This document shows, piece by piece, positions 19,409 to 28,047 of a stretch of 64,000 nucleotides of DNA (position 1 is its first letter; each line of letters opens with the position of its first letter). Location of the stretch: positions 215,060,204-215,124,203 of the forward strand of contig OY757010.1 in NCBI GenBank assembly GCA_963580285.1, given 5' to 3'. The position numbers and the translations under genes were made by a program. A model generated the notes under the pieces. That model saw nothing but the letters and a program-made list of their open reading frames with translations. It did no database searches and was not told the DNA's origin. The DNA comes from Lucinisca nassula (lineage: Eukaryota > Mollusca > Bivalvia > Lucinida > Lucinidae).

Positions 19409-19411
19409 TCA

Positions 19412-20250
19412 AATTAATTGCGAAATATAAACGCCATAGGATGGCGCACGAGGAACATCACCATCCAAAAAAGGAAAATTTACAATCTCAAAATCAAAGT
19501 CATCGCGTTTATCATAAATTTTGCACGAAACAAATCCATCTACAATAGATAGATGTAAATCCAAAAACGGGGCCTCGGTATCAGAAGAATTTGCTTTATT
19601 TAACTGAAGTTCTAGGGGGTAAATCTGACTGATCAAACCATTAAAATAGGTATTATCAATATTTAATAAATCATCTAAATATCTAGAAGTAGAGCTAAAA
19701 GCTTCAATAATTTCAGATTGGTTATCAATGGAAAGCGACAAAATGAAGTCTCTTTCATAACAATACAAGAACAGATCAGCCACAAGAGGTGCGCAATTAG
19801 TACCCATCGGAATACCCACAATTTGTCTAAATAACTTAGTACCGAATCTATTATAAATATTGTCAAGTAGAAAGGTGAGGGCATCACACACTTTCTGACA
19901 TGACCAAAGTGTATAATTCTTATGCTCTTTAGAAGTGAAAAATGCATTTCTGACATTACATGCAAGATAGAGAGAATCTTCTCTGTGAAAAGCCCATTCA
20001 ATTAAATCATTAAGCTTTTCTTTTATAAGATTATGAGGAAGTGTAGTGTAAAGAGTGGAAAAATCGTAGGTAGACAGACTAGAAGCACGAAACTGTCTAG
20101 ATTTCAATTTATTTAAAACCTCATTCGAATTTTTTATAGACCAAAACAGATTTCTTCCTGATCTTTCAAAGACTTTATCACAATATTTAATTACATGCGT
20201 TTTAATAGCAGTAAGACAGGCAGTTAATAATTTAGAAAGTTCAGTTATAG
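19412..20250 (-). CDS. Naiad PLE reverse transcriptase core, copy A
   Basis: In the same frame as the nuclease segment it reads TELSKLLTACLTAIKTHVIK, FERSGRNLFWSIKNSNEVLN, then the RT palm: STYDFSTLYTTLPH (first catalytic Asp), VGIPMGTNCAPLVADLFLYC and SRYLDDLLNIDN (YLDD at about 19681-19670). PLE RTs are related to telomerase RT and copy RNA at a nicked target. The segment stops at a TGA (19411-19409) in SQLI-[UGA]-FARV, where copy B has CGA for Arg; this is best explained as a C-to-T change at a CpG. All catalytic residues are present. Confidence 0.85.
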
Positions 20251-20823
20251 TGCAGTACTAGAATTTGCAATAAACCGTGCTTTGTAATGTTTTTTATGAA
20301 GTTTTGGTAACCAGTATAGCGTAGGAAGCTTGTCTTGGCCTTCGTTAACACACACAGCAAACTTGGTGGCTGAAAGACAAACATGTTTATCTACTATAGC
20401 TCTCTCTTCAGCCAAAGGCTGAAGTTCATAGGCCTTAGTACCACCAAGCTCCTGCTTAAGTGTGTTAACATAGTGGAGCCGTCACACAACGACGACGTTG
20501 TTAGCGGCCTTGTCTGCAGGGGCCAAAACAAACTTCTTATGAAATTCTTGAATACCTAGTTTAAGATGACGTAAAGACGTCTTGGGCTTAGGAGGTAATA
20601 AGTTAGTATTTTGAGAATAGAAAGAAATGCGTTTATTCACTAGTCTTAAAATGCTAAGTTTCCAGTCCTTTAGGGCTTTATACTCAACATACTCTCGCTT
20701 ACACCATCGATTACCGAATTCATTCAAGGAAGCAGCGATTTCATCTCTACATTTACTGAAATCAATTTTAGAAGGAAACCGATATTTCGGTCCTTTAGAA
20801 ATTACGGTATATTCCTTATCCTA
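20250..20823 (-). CDS. Naiad PLE, RT N-terminal extension with UGA
   Basis: Read in a second frame, this holds SKGPKYRFPSKIDFSKCRDE, EFGNRWCKREYVEYKALK, LAPADKAANNVVVV-[UGA]-RLHYVNTLKQEL, LSATKFAVCVNEGQDKLP and TLYWLPKLHKKHYKARFIAN. The UGA at 20484-20482 is the only stop in about 185 codons. It follows ADKAANNVVVV, a position where I expect Cys from memory of related elements. The RT part FAVCV...LPKLHKKHYKARFI is conserved in the old fragment at 33903-34495 (LPKLHKKTYKALFI). The frame ends at a single-base loss near 20255; the old fragment has the uninterrupted version at that spot. Likely covers the RT thumb-proximal/finger region, including the insertion-in-fingers region known for this clade. 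Confidence 0.65.
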
Positions 20824-20839
20824 GAATCAGGAATAATTT

Positions 20840-21328
20840 TCAAATTGCCAGTAATACATGACCAGCAGCAGGATAGCAATACTTGGAGTTTTTACAATCG
20901 CATGAATCAGGAGTATTAGTATCAATATCAAGATCTGAAACAAGTTTAGTGAAATTAAAAATGATAGATCTAACAGGTTTGTTATATTTATAGCAAATTA
21001 TAGGTGTTTCAGTATTTTGAAAATAAGCAGGAATGGAAGAAAGCACCGATCTCTCACGGAAGATACTGGGCAAATCTATAAAATCCATACCCTTATTAAT
21101 GAAGGATATTTTGAAGAAATGACGTTTATGATTAATTTCAGAATCAATGTAAGGACGGAGAGTATGCTGAGTATAGCCTCTAGTTAAGAGAGCCGCATCA
21201 TATAACTGATGAGAAATATCGTAGAATTTATTCGCCTCGGTGTCCAGAAGACGTAAAACAGAAACGGGTAATGAACTTAAAAATGAAAGCATAGAGTGGC
21301 GTCCATGATTTAATAATATAATTGACAG
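20840..21328 (-). CDS. Naiad PLE, linker with CxC motif
   Basis: Same frame as the GIY-YIG segment, open from directly after the UGA at 21331-21329. It reads LSIILLNHGRHSMLSFLSSL..., then IFRERSVLSSIPAYFQNTETP, then DSCDCKNSKYCYPAAGHV. The CDC (20902-20894) is the CxC motif that characterises N-terminal-endonuclease PLEs. The next conserved block (ITGNLKIIPDSR) is in another frame, so one base has been lost near 20855. The TGA at 20842-20840 is therefore a frameshift product, not a candidate selenocysteine codon. This segment joins the nuclease to the RT; its exact role is not known. Confidence 0.65.
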   Translation of the reverse strand: MSIILLNHGRHSMLSFLSSLPVSVLRLLDTEANKFYDISHQLYDAALLTRGYTQHTLRPYIDSEINHKRHFFKISFINKGMDFIDLPSIFRERSVLSSIPAYFQNTETPIICYKYNKPVRSIIFNFTKLVSDLDIDTNTPDSCDCKNSKYCYPAAGHVLLAI

Positions 21329-21331
21329 TCA

Positions 21332-22210
21332 CTTCAGTTTTGTATTGTTTCGTTTAAACGCACGTGATTTACGTTTAAAGTTACCATTTTTCCTGGTGCC
21401 GTGAGATCTAGTTCTGCGTTTTCGACATTCCTGGAGTGAGAAAATATCAAAGTCCGGCATTCTGGAAATATTACCCTCATGATAAATGTTGTCATTAAAT
21501 CCCAGTGGAAAAGGGGTCTGTAAAAATTTAATCCATTTCAGTTCAGCTTCATGTCTTTTGATTATTTTGAATCTAGATGTAGAATTTGCATCGTAATAAA
21601 GTTTTTCCACTGGTTGTATAATAATGTTATTTACAGAATGACCTGTACGTCGAAAGTGACGGTACAAGAAAGTGTCAGTTTTCTTAGGCTTACTCATTCT
21701 ACGATAATGCTCGTTCAATCTAGTTTTAAGCATGCGGTTAGTTTGACCGACGTACTGCATATTACAGTTTGCAGCACGTCAAGTAATTAGATAAATTAAA
21801 TCTGTAGACTGTCATGTCAAATCAGACATGTTAACTACAGAGAAGCGTCTACCGTTTACAGATGAAGTAACGGTAGACGCAGTGCTTAAATGCGAACAAC
21901 ATCTGCACCTCTTGGCATTGCACTTAGAAATACTAGGATACATTCCACTTCTTTTCCACGGATTAGTATATTTTCGAAGGATGGGTGATTTGAGAGGAGA
22001 TAGTCTTATACGAAGACTACTCCCAAAAACATTGGTATTGCCTGCTCCTTTGAGATTAACTGAAGTTACAGAAGACAAATTTAAGGGTCTAACCAATACT
22101 GAAGGCAACATAGTATTAAAGTTCTTAATAGAATGGGGAATCCGTACAGAAGAAGCAGAGTGTAACCTAAGGGGTGATATTGATATTTTAAATGTATTTG
22201 TAATACTCAT
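21332..22210 (-). CDS. Naiad PLE, N-terminal region with GIY-YIG endonuclease and in-frame UGA codons
   Basis: Starts at the only ATG (22210) after an upstream in-frame TAA at 22282-22280. The first ~110 residues are Ser/Arg-rich. A Cys cluster follows (CNAKRCRCCSHL), then VNMSDLT-[UGA]-QSTDLIYLIT-[UGA]-RAANCNMQYVGQTNRMLKTRLNEH. The last part is a GIY-YIG nuclease core: LIYLI and QYVGQT supply the two tyrosine motifs, then Arg and His of KTRLNEH. In related PLE nucleases the positions before QS and after YLIT are cysteines of the zinc-binding CCHH set, so UGA probably stands for selenocysteine. Downstream it continues through KTDTFLYRHFRRTGHS to a basic tail (KRRTRSHGTRKNGNFKRKSR) and a third UGA at 21331-21329. 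The endonuclease would nick the target for integration. Confidence 0.75.
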
Positions 22211-22382
22211 TTTGGATAATAAGGTTGTGATACCGTCAAAACTAAAGCGATGTTCATACCGGTTATTAAATAGATAAAATTACTGAAGAAGATTCCTTCG
22301 AATAGAAGGAAGGTACAACAAAAGCCAACAAAACATCCTAGTCTACTTAAAGTACAGGGATGTCAAACAAGCAGTTGTTATA

Positions 22383-22424
22383 CAACGAGGAACGAACATC
22401 GGTTTAATAATGACCTTCATCAGG
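22383..22424 (-). other. Hammerhead-ribozyme-like remnant in PLE leader
   Basis: Minus strand reads CTGATGAAGGTCATTATTAA then ACCGATGTTC. CTGATGA is the first conserved hammerhead box, followed by a short GGT/ACC stem II. The second box should be GAAAC but is GATGT here. Canonical PLEs carry working hammerheads in their pseudo-LTRs, while Naiads have been described as lacking canonical ones. This looks like a degenerate form. Confidence 0.45.
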
Positions 22425-22568
22425 TATCTAAAGGATGTCAATTGATGGAACAGTGAAAGGCAATTGCATAAGCAATCCCTGAGGATTGGAAAAATAAGAG
22501 CATTAAATGCATGTACGGGGAGACCTTTTACAGCCGCCACACGGCACAAACAAAACAGCCCTGATATG

Positions 22569-24212
22569 CAAAGTAGAAGTAAAACAAAGATCAGGAATTG
22601 ATACAATTAACTTACTCCATCCATAAAAGACACCAAAGGGAAAGAAATACAAACATTAAGCGACCAGACCATAATGGAAACCTAAACAAAGGAAGGCCAT
22701 ATGGACAGTTACTTTCCCACAAAATGGCCATATGGCCATCCAAAAATAAAAAGACACAAGTGATACACACAGTAAGTAACAAACAACAACATAAATAAAT
22801 CGCCACAGAAGAGCCGCCTTGGAACGGTCAGTGGAAGATTTCCACTGGGGGGCTTAAATCGATTTTACGTGGCCACAATCCTCGCCCTTACTTCCGTCGC
22901 GATTTAGACAAATAATTTGTTCAGTCCGCTTGAAGGCCTCCTAACTCATCAGTGCAACATCTCCGTGAACACAAAAATCAAAGAACCACAGAGGTGAGAC
23001 AACGGTGAGGACTCGACAGCAAGAAACCACTGAAATGCTGGAGCAAAAGAAAACCAACAGTTAGACTCCGATGAGCCCGACCAGAGACAGAGCATCAGGC
23101 ACCAACCAACATTATCTCTTTAATTTTCAATAAGCCTTTACGTTGGAGCCGTCATAGAATCTTAGGCCTGACCCACCGGCGTGCAATTAAAGAGGGAAGC
23201 AAAGTTGCCAACCGTGATTGGGTTAACTACCATGCATGCAGTCTGTCGTATAACATCCATGTTGTACCCAATCTTTTTATATCGAAGAATGATTTTACGA
23301 AATTGGGTGCTGAAGTCATTGCGGTTATATATTTTTCTGAATTTATATACTAAGTCACCATAAAATTCGGGTTCCGATAGACCTTGTTGCAGAAGAGATT
23401 TAAGTCCAATATTGAATTTTGAAATTAAATCAGAATGGCGTCTATAAAATTTTGAAAAGGCTTTGCGTAGTTTATGGTACCGATAACCCTGATTAAGAAG
23501 TTTAGCCGTTAATAATTTATTACGAGTGTTGAAGTCAGTTACATGACTACACACTCTAGCAAATCGAATTAATTGCGAAATATAAACGCCATAGGATGGC
23601 GCACGAGGAACATCACCATCCAAAAAAGGAAAATTTACAATCTCAAAATCAAAGTCATCGCGTTTATCATAAATTTTGCACGAAACAAATCCATCTACAA
23701 TATATAGATGTAAATCCAAAAACGGGGCCTCGGTATCAGAAGAATTTGCTTTATTTAACTGAAGTTCTAGGTGGTAAATCTGACTGATCAAACCATCAAA
23801 ATAGGTATTATCAATATTTAATAAATCATCTAAATATCTAGAAGTAGAGCTAAAAGCTTCAATAATTTCAGATTGGTTATCAATGGAAAGCGACAAAATG
23901 AAGTCTCTTTCATAACAATACAAGAACAGATCAGCCACAAGAGGTGCGCAATTAGTACCCATCGGAATACCCACAATTTGTCTAAATAACTTAGTACCGA
24001 ATCTAATATAAATATTGTCAAGTAGAAAGGTGAGGGCATCACACACTTTCTGACATGACCAAAGTGTATAATTCTTATGCTCTTTAGAAGTGCAAAATGC
24101 ATTTCTGACATTACATGCAAGATAGAGAGAATCTTCTCTGTGAAAAGCCCATTCAATTAAATCATTAAGCTTTTCTTTTATAAGATTATGAGGAAGTGTA
24201 GTCTAAAGAGTG
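22569..24212 (-). mobile_element. Naiad PLE copy B, 5'-truncated upstream copy (pseudo-LTR)
   Basis: Starts inside the RT at the position matching 20055 of copy A and runs to the same 3' end, immediately followed on the minus strand by the 5' leader of copy A. A head-to-tail partial-plus-full arrangement like this is characteristic of PLE insertions, where the upstream partial copy serves as a pseudo-LTR and can supply a promoter. Identity to copy A is about 99%. Confidence 0.85.
23162..24202 (-). CDS. Naiad PLE RT, copy B, uninterrupted partial frame
   Basis: About 346 codons open from just after a TAG at 24205-24203 (TAC in copy A) to a TAA at 23164-23162. Contains NVRNAFCTSKEHKNYTLWSC, VGIPMGTNCAPLVADLF and SRYLDDLLNIDN (YLDD at about 23836-23825), then SQLIRFARVCSHVTDF, with CGA for Arg where copy A has UGA, and ends NCTPVGQA. 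Lacks the nuclease, the linker and the first RT motif, so it cannot work alone. It is the best reference for reading copy A. Confidence 0.85.
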   Translation of the reverse strand, partial: TTLPHNLIKEKLNDLIEWAFHREDSLYLACNVRNAFCTSKEHKNYTLWSCQKVCDALTFLLDNIYIRFGTKLFRQIVGIPMGTNCAPLVADLFLYCYERDFILSLSIDNQSEIIEAFSSTSRYLDDLLNIDNTYFDGLISQIYHLELQLNKANSSDTEAPFLDLHLYIVDGFVSCKIYDKRDDFDFEIVNFPFLDGDVPRAPSYGVYISQLIRFARVCSHVTDFNTRNKLLTAKLLNQGYRYHKLRKAFSKFYRRHSDLISKFNIGLKSLLQQGLSEPEFYGDLVYKFRKIYNRNDFSTQFRKIILRYKKIGYNMDVIRQTACMVVNPITVGNFASLFNCTPVGQA

Positions 24213-24500
24213 TTTGAAGCACTACATCTTCTGAACCTATTGATGAATAGTGACAAAACTTGAATGGTTACATCAGTAGGATGGGAAAAAACAGTGATCC
24301 GGTTTTGATGACCTTGACCTTATTTTCAAGGGCACAGGTCCCCAAAAACTGTCAATCTTGAGCCAAAAATTGATTGTCTGCACCCTATCTCATGAACGAA
24401 GCAATGAAATTTGGTCAAACTTCATACAATATATCATTGCATCCTACCGAAGCTTTGATTAGACTTTGGTGACCTTGACTTTATAAGCTGACCTGGAGCA
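24213..24500 (+). repeat. Tandem units of the GACCTTGACCTT family
   Basis: Diverged ~160-bp units: GGTGACCTTGACCTTATTTT, AAGGGCACAGG, TGTCTGCACCCTATCTCATG, AATTTGGTCAAACTTCATAC. The family continues at 26215-26745 and 57180-58740. The PLE inserted at its left side. Confidence 0.65.
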
Positions 24501-25913
24501 AGCCCCAGGTAAACTTATGCCATTACCTGTTGTCTGTCATCTTTCCATACCAGCCATTAACTTTTCACAATTTCCACATCTCCTCCCACACCGGAAGTCA
24601 GATTAAGCTGATAACTGGTGGTAGGCATCATGGTGCCATAGAGATTCAGATTTATGTGCTAAAGTGGTTCCATTCAGATATCAAAGATGGCCACCATGGC
24701 AGCCGTCTTGAAATTCTTCAAACAACCTCTCTTCCCGAACCAAAGGTCGGATTGAGCTGAAACTTGATTGGAGGCATATATAGGGGTGACATGGAGAATC
24801 CGATTGGCTAAAATCGTTCCATCCTGATAGGAAGGTGGCTGCCATGGTGGCCATCTTGAAAATCTTCTAACAACATCTGCTCCCGAACCAGAGGTCGGAT
24901 CAAGCTGAAAGCATTGGGGCGACTTGGAGATTCAGATTTGCTACAATCATTCCATTCAGGGCCCAGTTGTTCAAAGCATCGTTAGCTTAACGAGCTCGTT
25001 AGTGGTCATATTGTTAACTGTTCTAGCAAGTTTAATATATGAATTTTTGGTATTTTTGCTGAAAAAATGTGAGCAGCTTTTGCTTCCGCAAAAGCTGCTC
25101 ACATTTTATTCAGCAAAAATATTTGCATATTTGCCATAATAAATGGTCAAAGTTTTAACGATACGTTAACTAACGACGTCGTTAGTTTTGAACAACTGGC
25201 CCCAGATATCCAAGAGGTTGGATCAAGATGAAACTTCATTGGAGGCATCTGGGTGACCAAGAGATTCAGGTTTGCTAAAATCGCTCTCTTCCGATTAACA
25301 AGATGGCCGCCATGATGACAATGTTGAAATTCTTCATACGACATCTCCTGAACCAAAGGTTGGATTGAGCTGAAACTTGGGGCAACATGGAGATTCAGAT
25401 TTACAAAAATTGTTCTGTTCCGATATCCAAGATGGCTGCGATGGAAGCCATCTTGAAATTATTCAAACGTTAATGACATGTCCTCCAGAACCAGAGGTCA
25501 GAGCAAGATGAAACTTGATGGGAGACATTGGGGGTACATGGAGTTTTGGAGTTTTCTACAATCCTTCTATTTTGATATACAAGACGGTGGCCATCTTGAA
25601 ATTCTTCAAACAACATCTCCCAGATTTAGCTGAAACTTGATTGGAGGCATTGGGGTGCATGGAGATTCAGATTTGCTAAAATTGTTCTGTTCCTATATCC
25701 AGGTTGGCAGCCAGAGGTATCAAGGCAACATGCAGTTTTAGAATTGCTAAAGGCAATGTGATCTGATTGACAACATTGCCAGCAAGGCACAATGTAATAT
25801 ATGAACAGCCTCATCCAGGTGAGTGATTTCTGGCCCACTTCAAGGGCAAAGGCCTGCAAAAAAACTGTAAATTTTTGCCTGTCTGTTATCTCGTGAACAA
25901 ATTGATAAAACTT
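24500..25913 (+). repeat. Tandem array of ~170-bp units
   Basis: Six or more diverged units with GAACCAGAGGTCGGATTGAG, CTGAAACTTGATTGGAGGCA, GGAGATTCAGATTTGCTAAA and TCCAAGATGGCCGCCATG/GCCATCTTGAAATTCTTCAA. A MITE (24959-25203) interrupts one unit. No unit keeps a long frame. Confidence 0.7.
24959..25203. mobile_element. MITE with GGGCCCAGTTGTTCAAA ends
   Basis: Terminal inverted repeats GGCCCAGTTGTTCAAA and TTTGAACAACTGGCCC (one intervening change), inner inverted blocks CTTAACGAGCTCGTTAG / CTAACGACGTCGTTAG, and a central hairpin AATGTGAGCAGCTTTTGC / GCAAAAGCTGCTCACATT. A second copy is at 56292-56523. Flanking CAG on both sides may be the target duplication. Confidence 0.7.
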
Positions 25914-26212
25914 CGGCCCCACCCATAGGGGCTTGAAAAAATATATGGGCTGCATGATGCTTCCACGCAGAGCTGAATCCAGCCCACACACTAGTACTGG
26001 TAAACCGCTTAGAGGATCTAAGCCTGTCCAGGAAATGCGGTGCGAGGCGGACCGTCCATGCTAATAAACCCTATTGGTTTCATTGGGCAACAGGGCTTGA
26101 GATGTCTTTTCATCTCAATGTCGGGTAAAAGTCCCACAAAATTGGAAGCAACGTCTCCAAAATGACCTTTACAGTGTTGACGGGGACGTTAAACCTCAAA
26201 TCAAACAAACAA
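25914..26212 (+). mobile_element. SINE-like family S (copy 8), 15-bp target duplication
   Basis: AAATTGATAAAACTT occurs at 25899-25913 and 26213-26227. Complete copy of the CTAAGCCTGTCCAGG subfamily ending in CAAACAAACAA, inserted in the GACCTTGACC tandem family. Confidence 0.9.
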
Positions 26213-26214
26213 AA

Positions 26215-26745
26215 ATTGATAAAACTTGATCAAACATGGTACAGTATTTACTTAGAATTTGGTGACCTTGACCTTATTTTCGAGGGCACATGCCCCTGGG
26301 CCAAAAATGGCCTGTTTGCACCCTATCACATGAACAAATCATTGAGATGTGGTAAAACGAAATGGTATAGTGTATCGTTGCAACTTAAAAAAGATTTGAT
26401 TAGATTTGGGTGACCTTGACCTTATTTTCAAGGTCACAGGCTAACAAAAATTGTCAATTTTGGCTTGTCTGCACACTATATAATGAACAAATTGTTGAAA
26501 TGTGGTCAAACCTGGTACAATATACTAAACATTTGATTTGATTTTGGTGGCCTTGACCTTATTTTTGACAATATATCATTGCAACCTACCAAAGATTTGA
26601 TTAGATTTTGGTGACCATGACCTTACTTTCAAGCTAACAGGCTCCTGATATTGTCAATTAATGGCTTTTCTGCACCCTGTCCCATTTAAGAATTGACGAA
26701 TGTTAACAAAACTTGGTACAATATAGATTGCAAGCTAAGAGGGCT
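26215..26745 (+). repeat. Tandem units of the GACCTTGACCTT family (continuation)
   Basis: Four diverged units with GTGACCTTGACCTTATTTTC, GGTCACAGGC and TTGCAACCTACCAAAGATTT. Interrupted at its left by SINE copy 8. Confidence 0.65.
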
Positions 26746-26904
26746 GATTGATATCTTGTGAGCCTCGTATTGAAGGAGGTACGCATGGATGTTCATTTTA
26801 AGCCCTGCTATTCTCTGACTATATAGGTCCGTGTACCCAAGGACTGGTCTCATTTGGTCAATTTATAGCACTCTAAAATAAGCTAGACAAGCAGCTTTTG
26901 CAAA

Positions 26905-27841
26905 ATGGACAAAATTGGTGAAAGTGCATTGGTTCAATATTTGCATAAAAAGGTTTAACACCTAAGGATATCCATAATGATATGGCAGCAACACTAGGGA
27001 AAGATGCCCCTTCATATGCTACAGTGGAAAGGTGGGTGACAGAATTCAAGCGTGGCAGGCAGATCCTTGAGGATGACCCCCGTCCTGGAAGGCCTGCGTG
27101 TTGCAACCCCAGAAATTGTCAATAAAGTCCATGATATTGTTATGACTGATAGACAAGTCACAGAAAAATATATGACCAGTATAAAGTTTGCATTTCACAG
27201 GAAAGAGTACATTCCATTTTGACAGAGGATCTTGCAATGAGAAAGCTATCAGTGCGATGGGTACCAAGACTTCTGACAGTTGATCAGAAGCACACCAGGC
27301 ACACCTTATCACGTGCTAATCTTAACCTTTTAAAGGAAGATCCTGCCAACTTCCTTCAGAGATTTGTCACTATGAATGAAACATTAGTCAATCAGAGGCC
27401 AAACAACAATCCAAACAATGGAAGCACCCTGGCCCACCCTCGCCAAAGAAGGCAAACACTGTTCTATCAGCTGGGCCTCAGTTTTCTGGGATGCAGATGG
27501 TATATAGCTGATAGATTATCTCCAAAATGAACAAACAATCAATGGCACATACTATGCTTCACTTCTGGCGCAGTTACGGGAAAATATTAAACTTAAGTGC
27601 CGCAGAAAGCTCACGGAAGGTGTGTTGTTCCAGTAGGACAATGCTTCTGTTTATAAGTCTGTCACTTCACGATTGTGGCTTTAAATTGACTGAGCAGCCC
27701 CTTGTTCACCTGATCTTGCACTATCGGACTCATTTATTTCCAACACTGAAAACGGCTATTTCATGCACCCACCTTCAGTCCGATGATGACTTCATATATG
27801 CAGTGGATTACTTTCTGAACAGCCAAGAAAAGGAATTCTAA
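26905..27841 (+). pseudogene. Degenerate mariner-type transposase
   Basis: Pieces in several frames follow the mariner order: N-terminal HTH part (APSYATVERWVTEFKRGRQ, then LEDDPRPGRP near 27030-27093), VTEKY, QERV-like, WVPRLLTVDQKHTR (about 27256-27297), LLKEDPANFLQRFVTM (about 27330-27374), DNA and H-type block near 27637, and SDDDFIYAVDYFLNSQEKEF at the end. The first catalytic position reads MNETLV instead of the family's MDETW-type sequence, so Asp is replaced by Asn at 27375-27377. The region around the third catalytic Asp is deleted. Many frameshifts show an old, dead copy. The terminal inverted repeats were not identified. Confidence 0.8.
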
Positions 27842-27930
27842 ATGGGTGCTTAACTTACATTATGGTGAGAGGATATAATGTTTTTCCTCTGAAAATATTT
27901 CTTATTTCTAGTTAATGCAAGTTTTCTAGA

Positions 27931-28031
27931 GTGAGTGAGTGTTTGAGTTTTACGTCCCACCAACAGCTAAGGTCATACGGAGACGGGACCTCGGTTTAAA
28001 GACTCATCCGAAAGTCTGGAGAAGCCCGGGA
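27931..28031 (-). mobile_element. SINE family B, 5'-truncated, with 12-bp target duplication
   Basis: AAGTTTTCTAGA at 27919-27930 and 28032-28043 flanks a 101-bp piece (GTGAGTGAGTG, TTTACGTCCCACCAACAGCT, GACTCATCCGAAAGTCTGGA) that lacks the tRNA-like head. The truncation happened at insertion, since the duplication directly borders it. Confidence 0.85.
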
Positions 28032-28047
28032 AAGTTTTCTAGAAGCT

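Larger units (their letters stand above)
18403..22568 (-). mobile_element. Penelope-like retroelement, Naiad type, long copy A
   Basis: On the minus strand this copy has a 5' leader (22568-22211), a long interrupted reading frame (22210-19061) and a 3' UTR of about 650 bp ending at CTTTG (18403). Domain order is GIY-YIG nuclease, CxC linker, reverse transcriptase. This is the reverse of canonical EN+ PLEs and is the hallmark of the Naiad/Chlamys group. All five in-frame stops are UGA (21812-21814, 21779-21781, 21329-21331, 20482-20484, 19409-19411). Three single-base losses shift the frame near 20855, about 20800-20823 and about 20255. Where it overlaps copy B (22569-24212) the two differ at about ten substitutions plus an 11-nt AAGTAAGTAAG indel, so the insertion is recent. 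It was probably mobile until lately but is now damaged. Confidence 0.88.

Noticed and set aside
20840..20842. UGA after GHVLLAI as another selenocysteine
   Set aside because: The conserved continuation ITGNLKII is in another frame, so this TGA is caused by a base loss.
22945..22952. Second hammerhead box CTGATGAG in the PLE 3' UTR (also 18779-18786)
   Set aside because: No GAAA box at a suitable distance; TGAAC follows instead.
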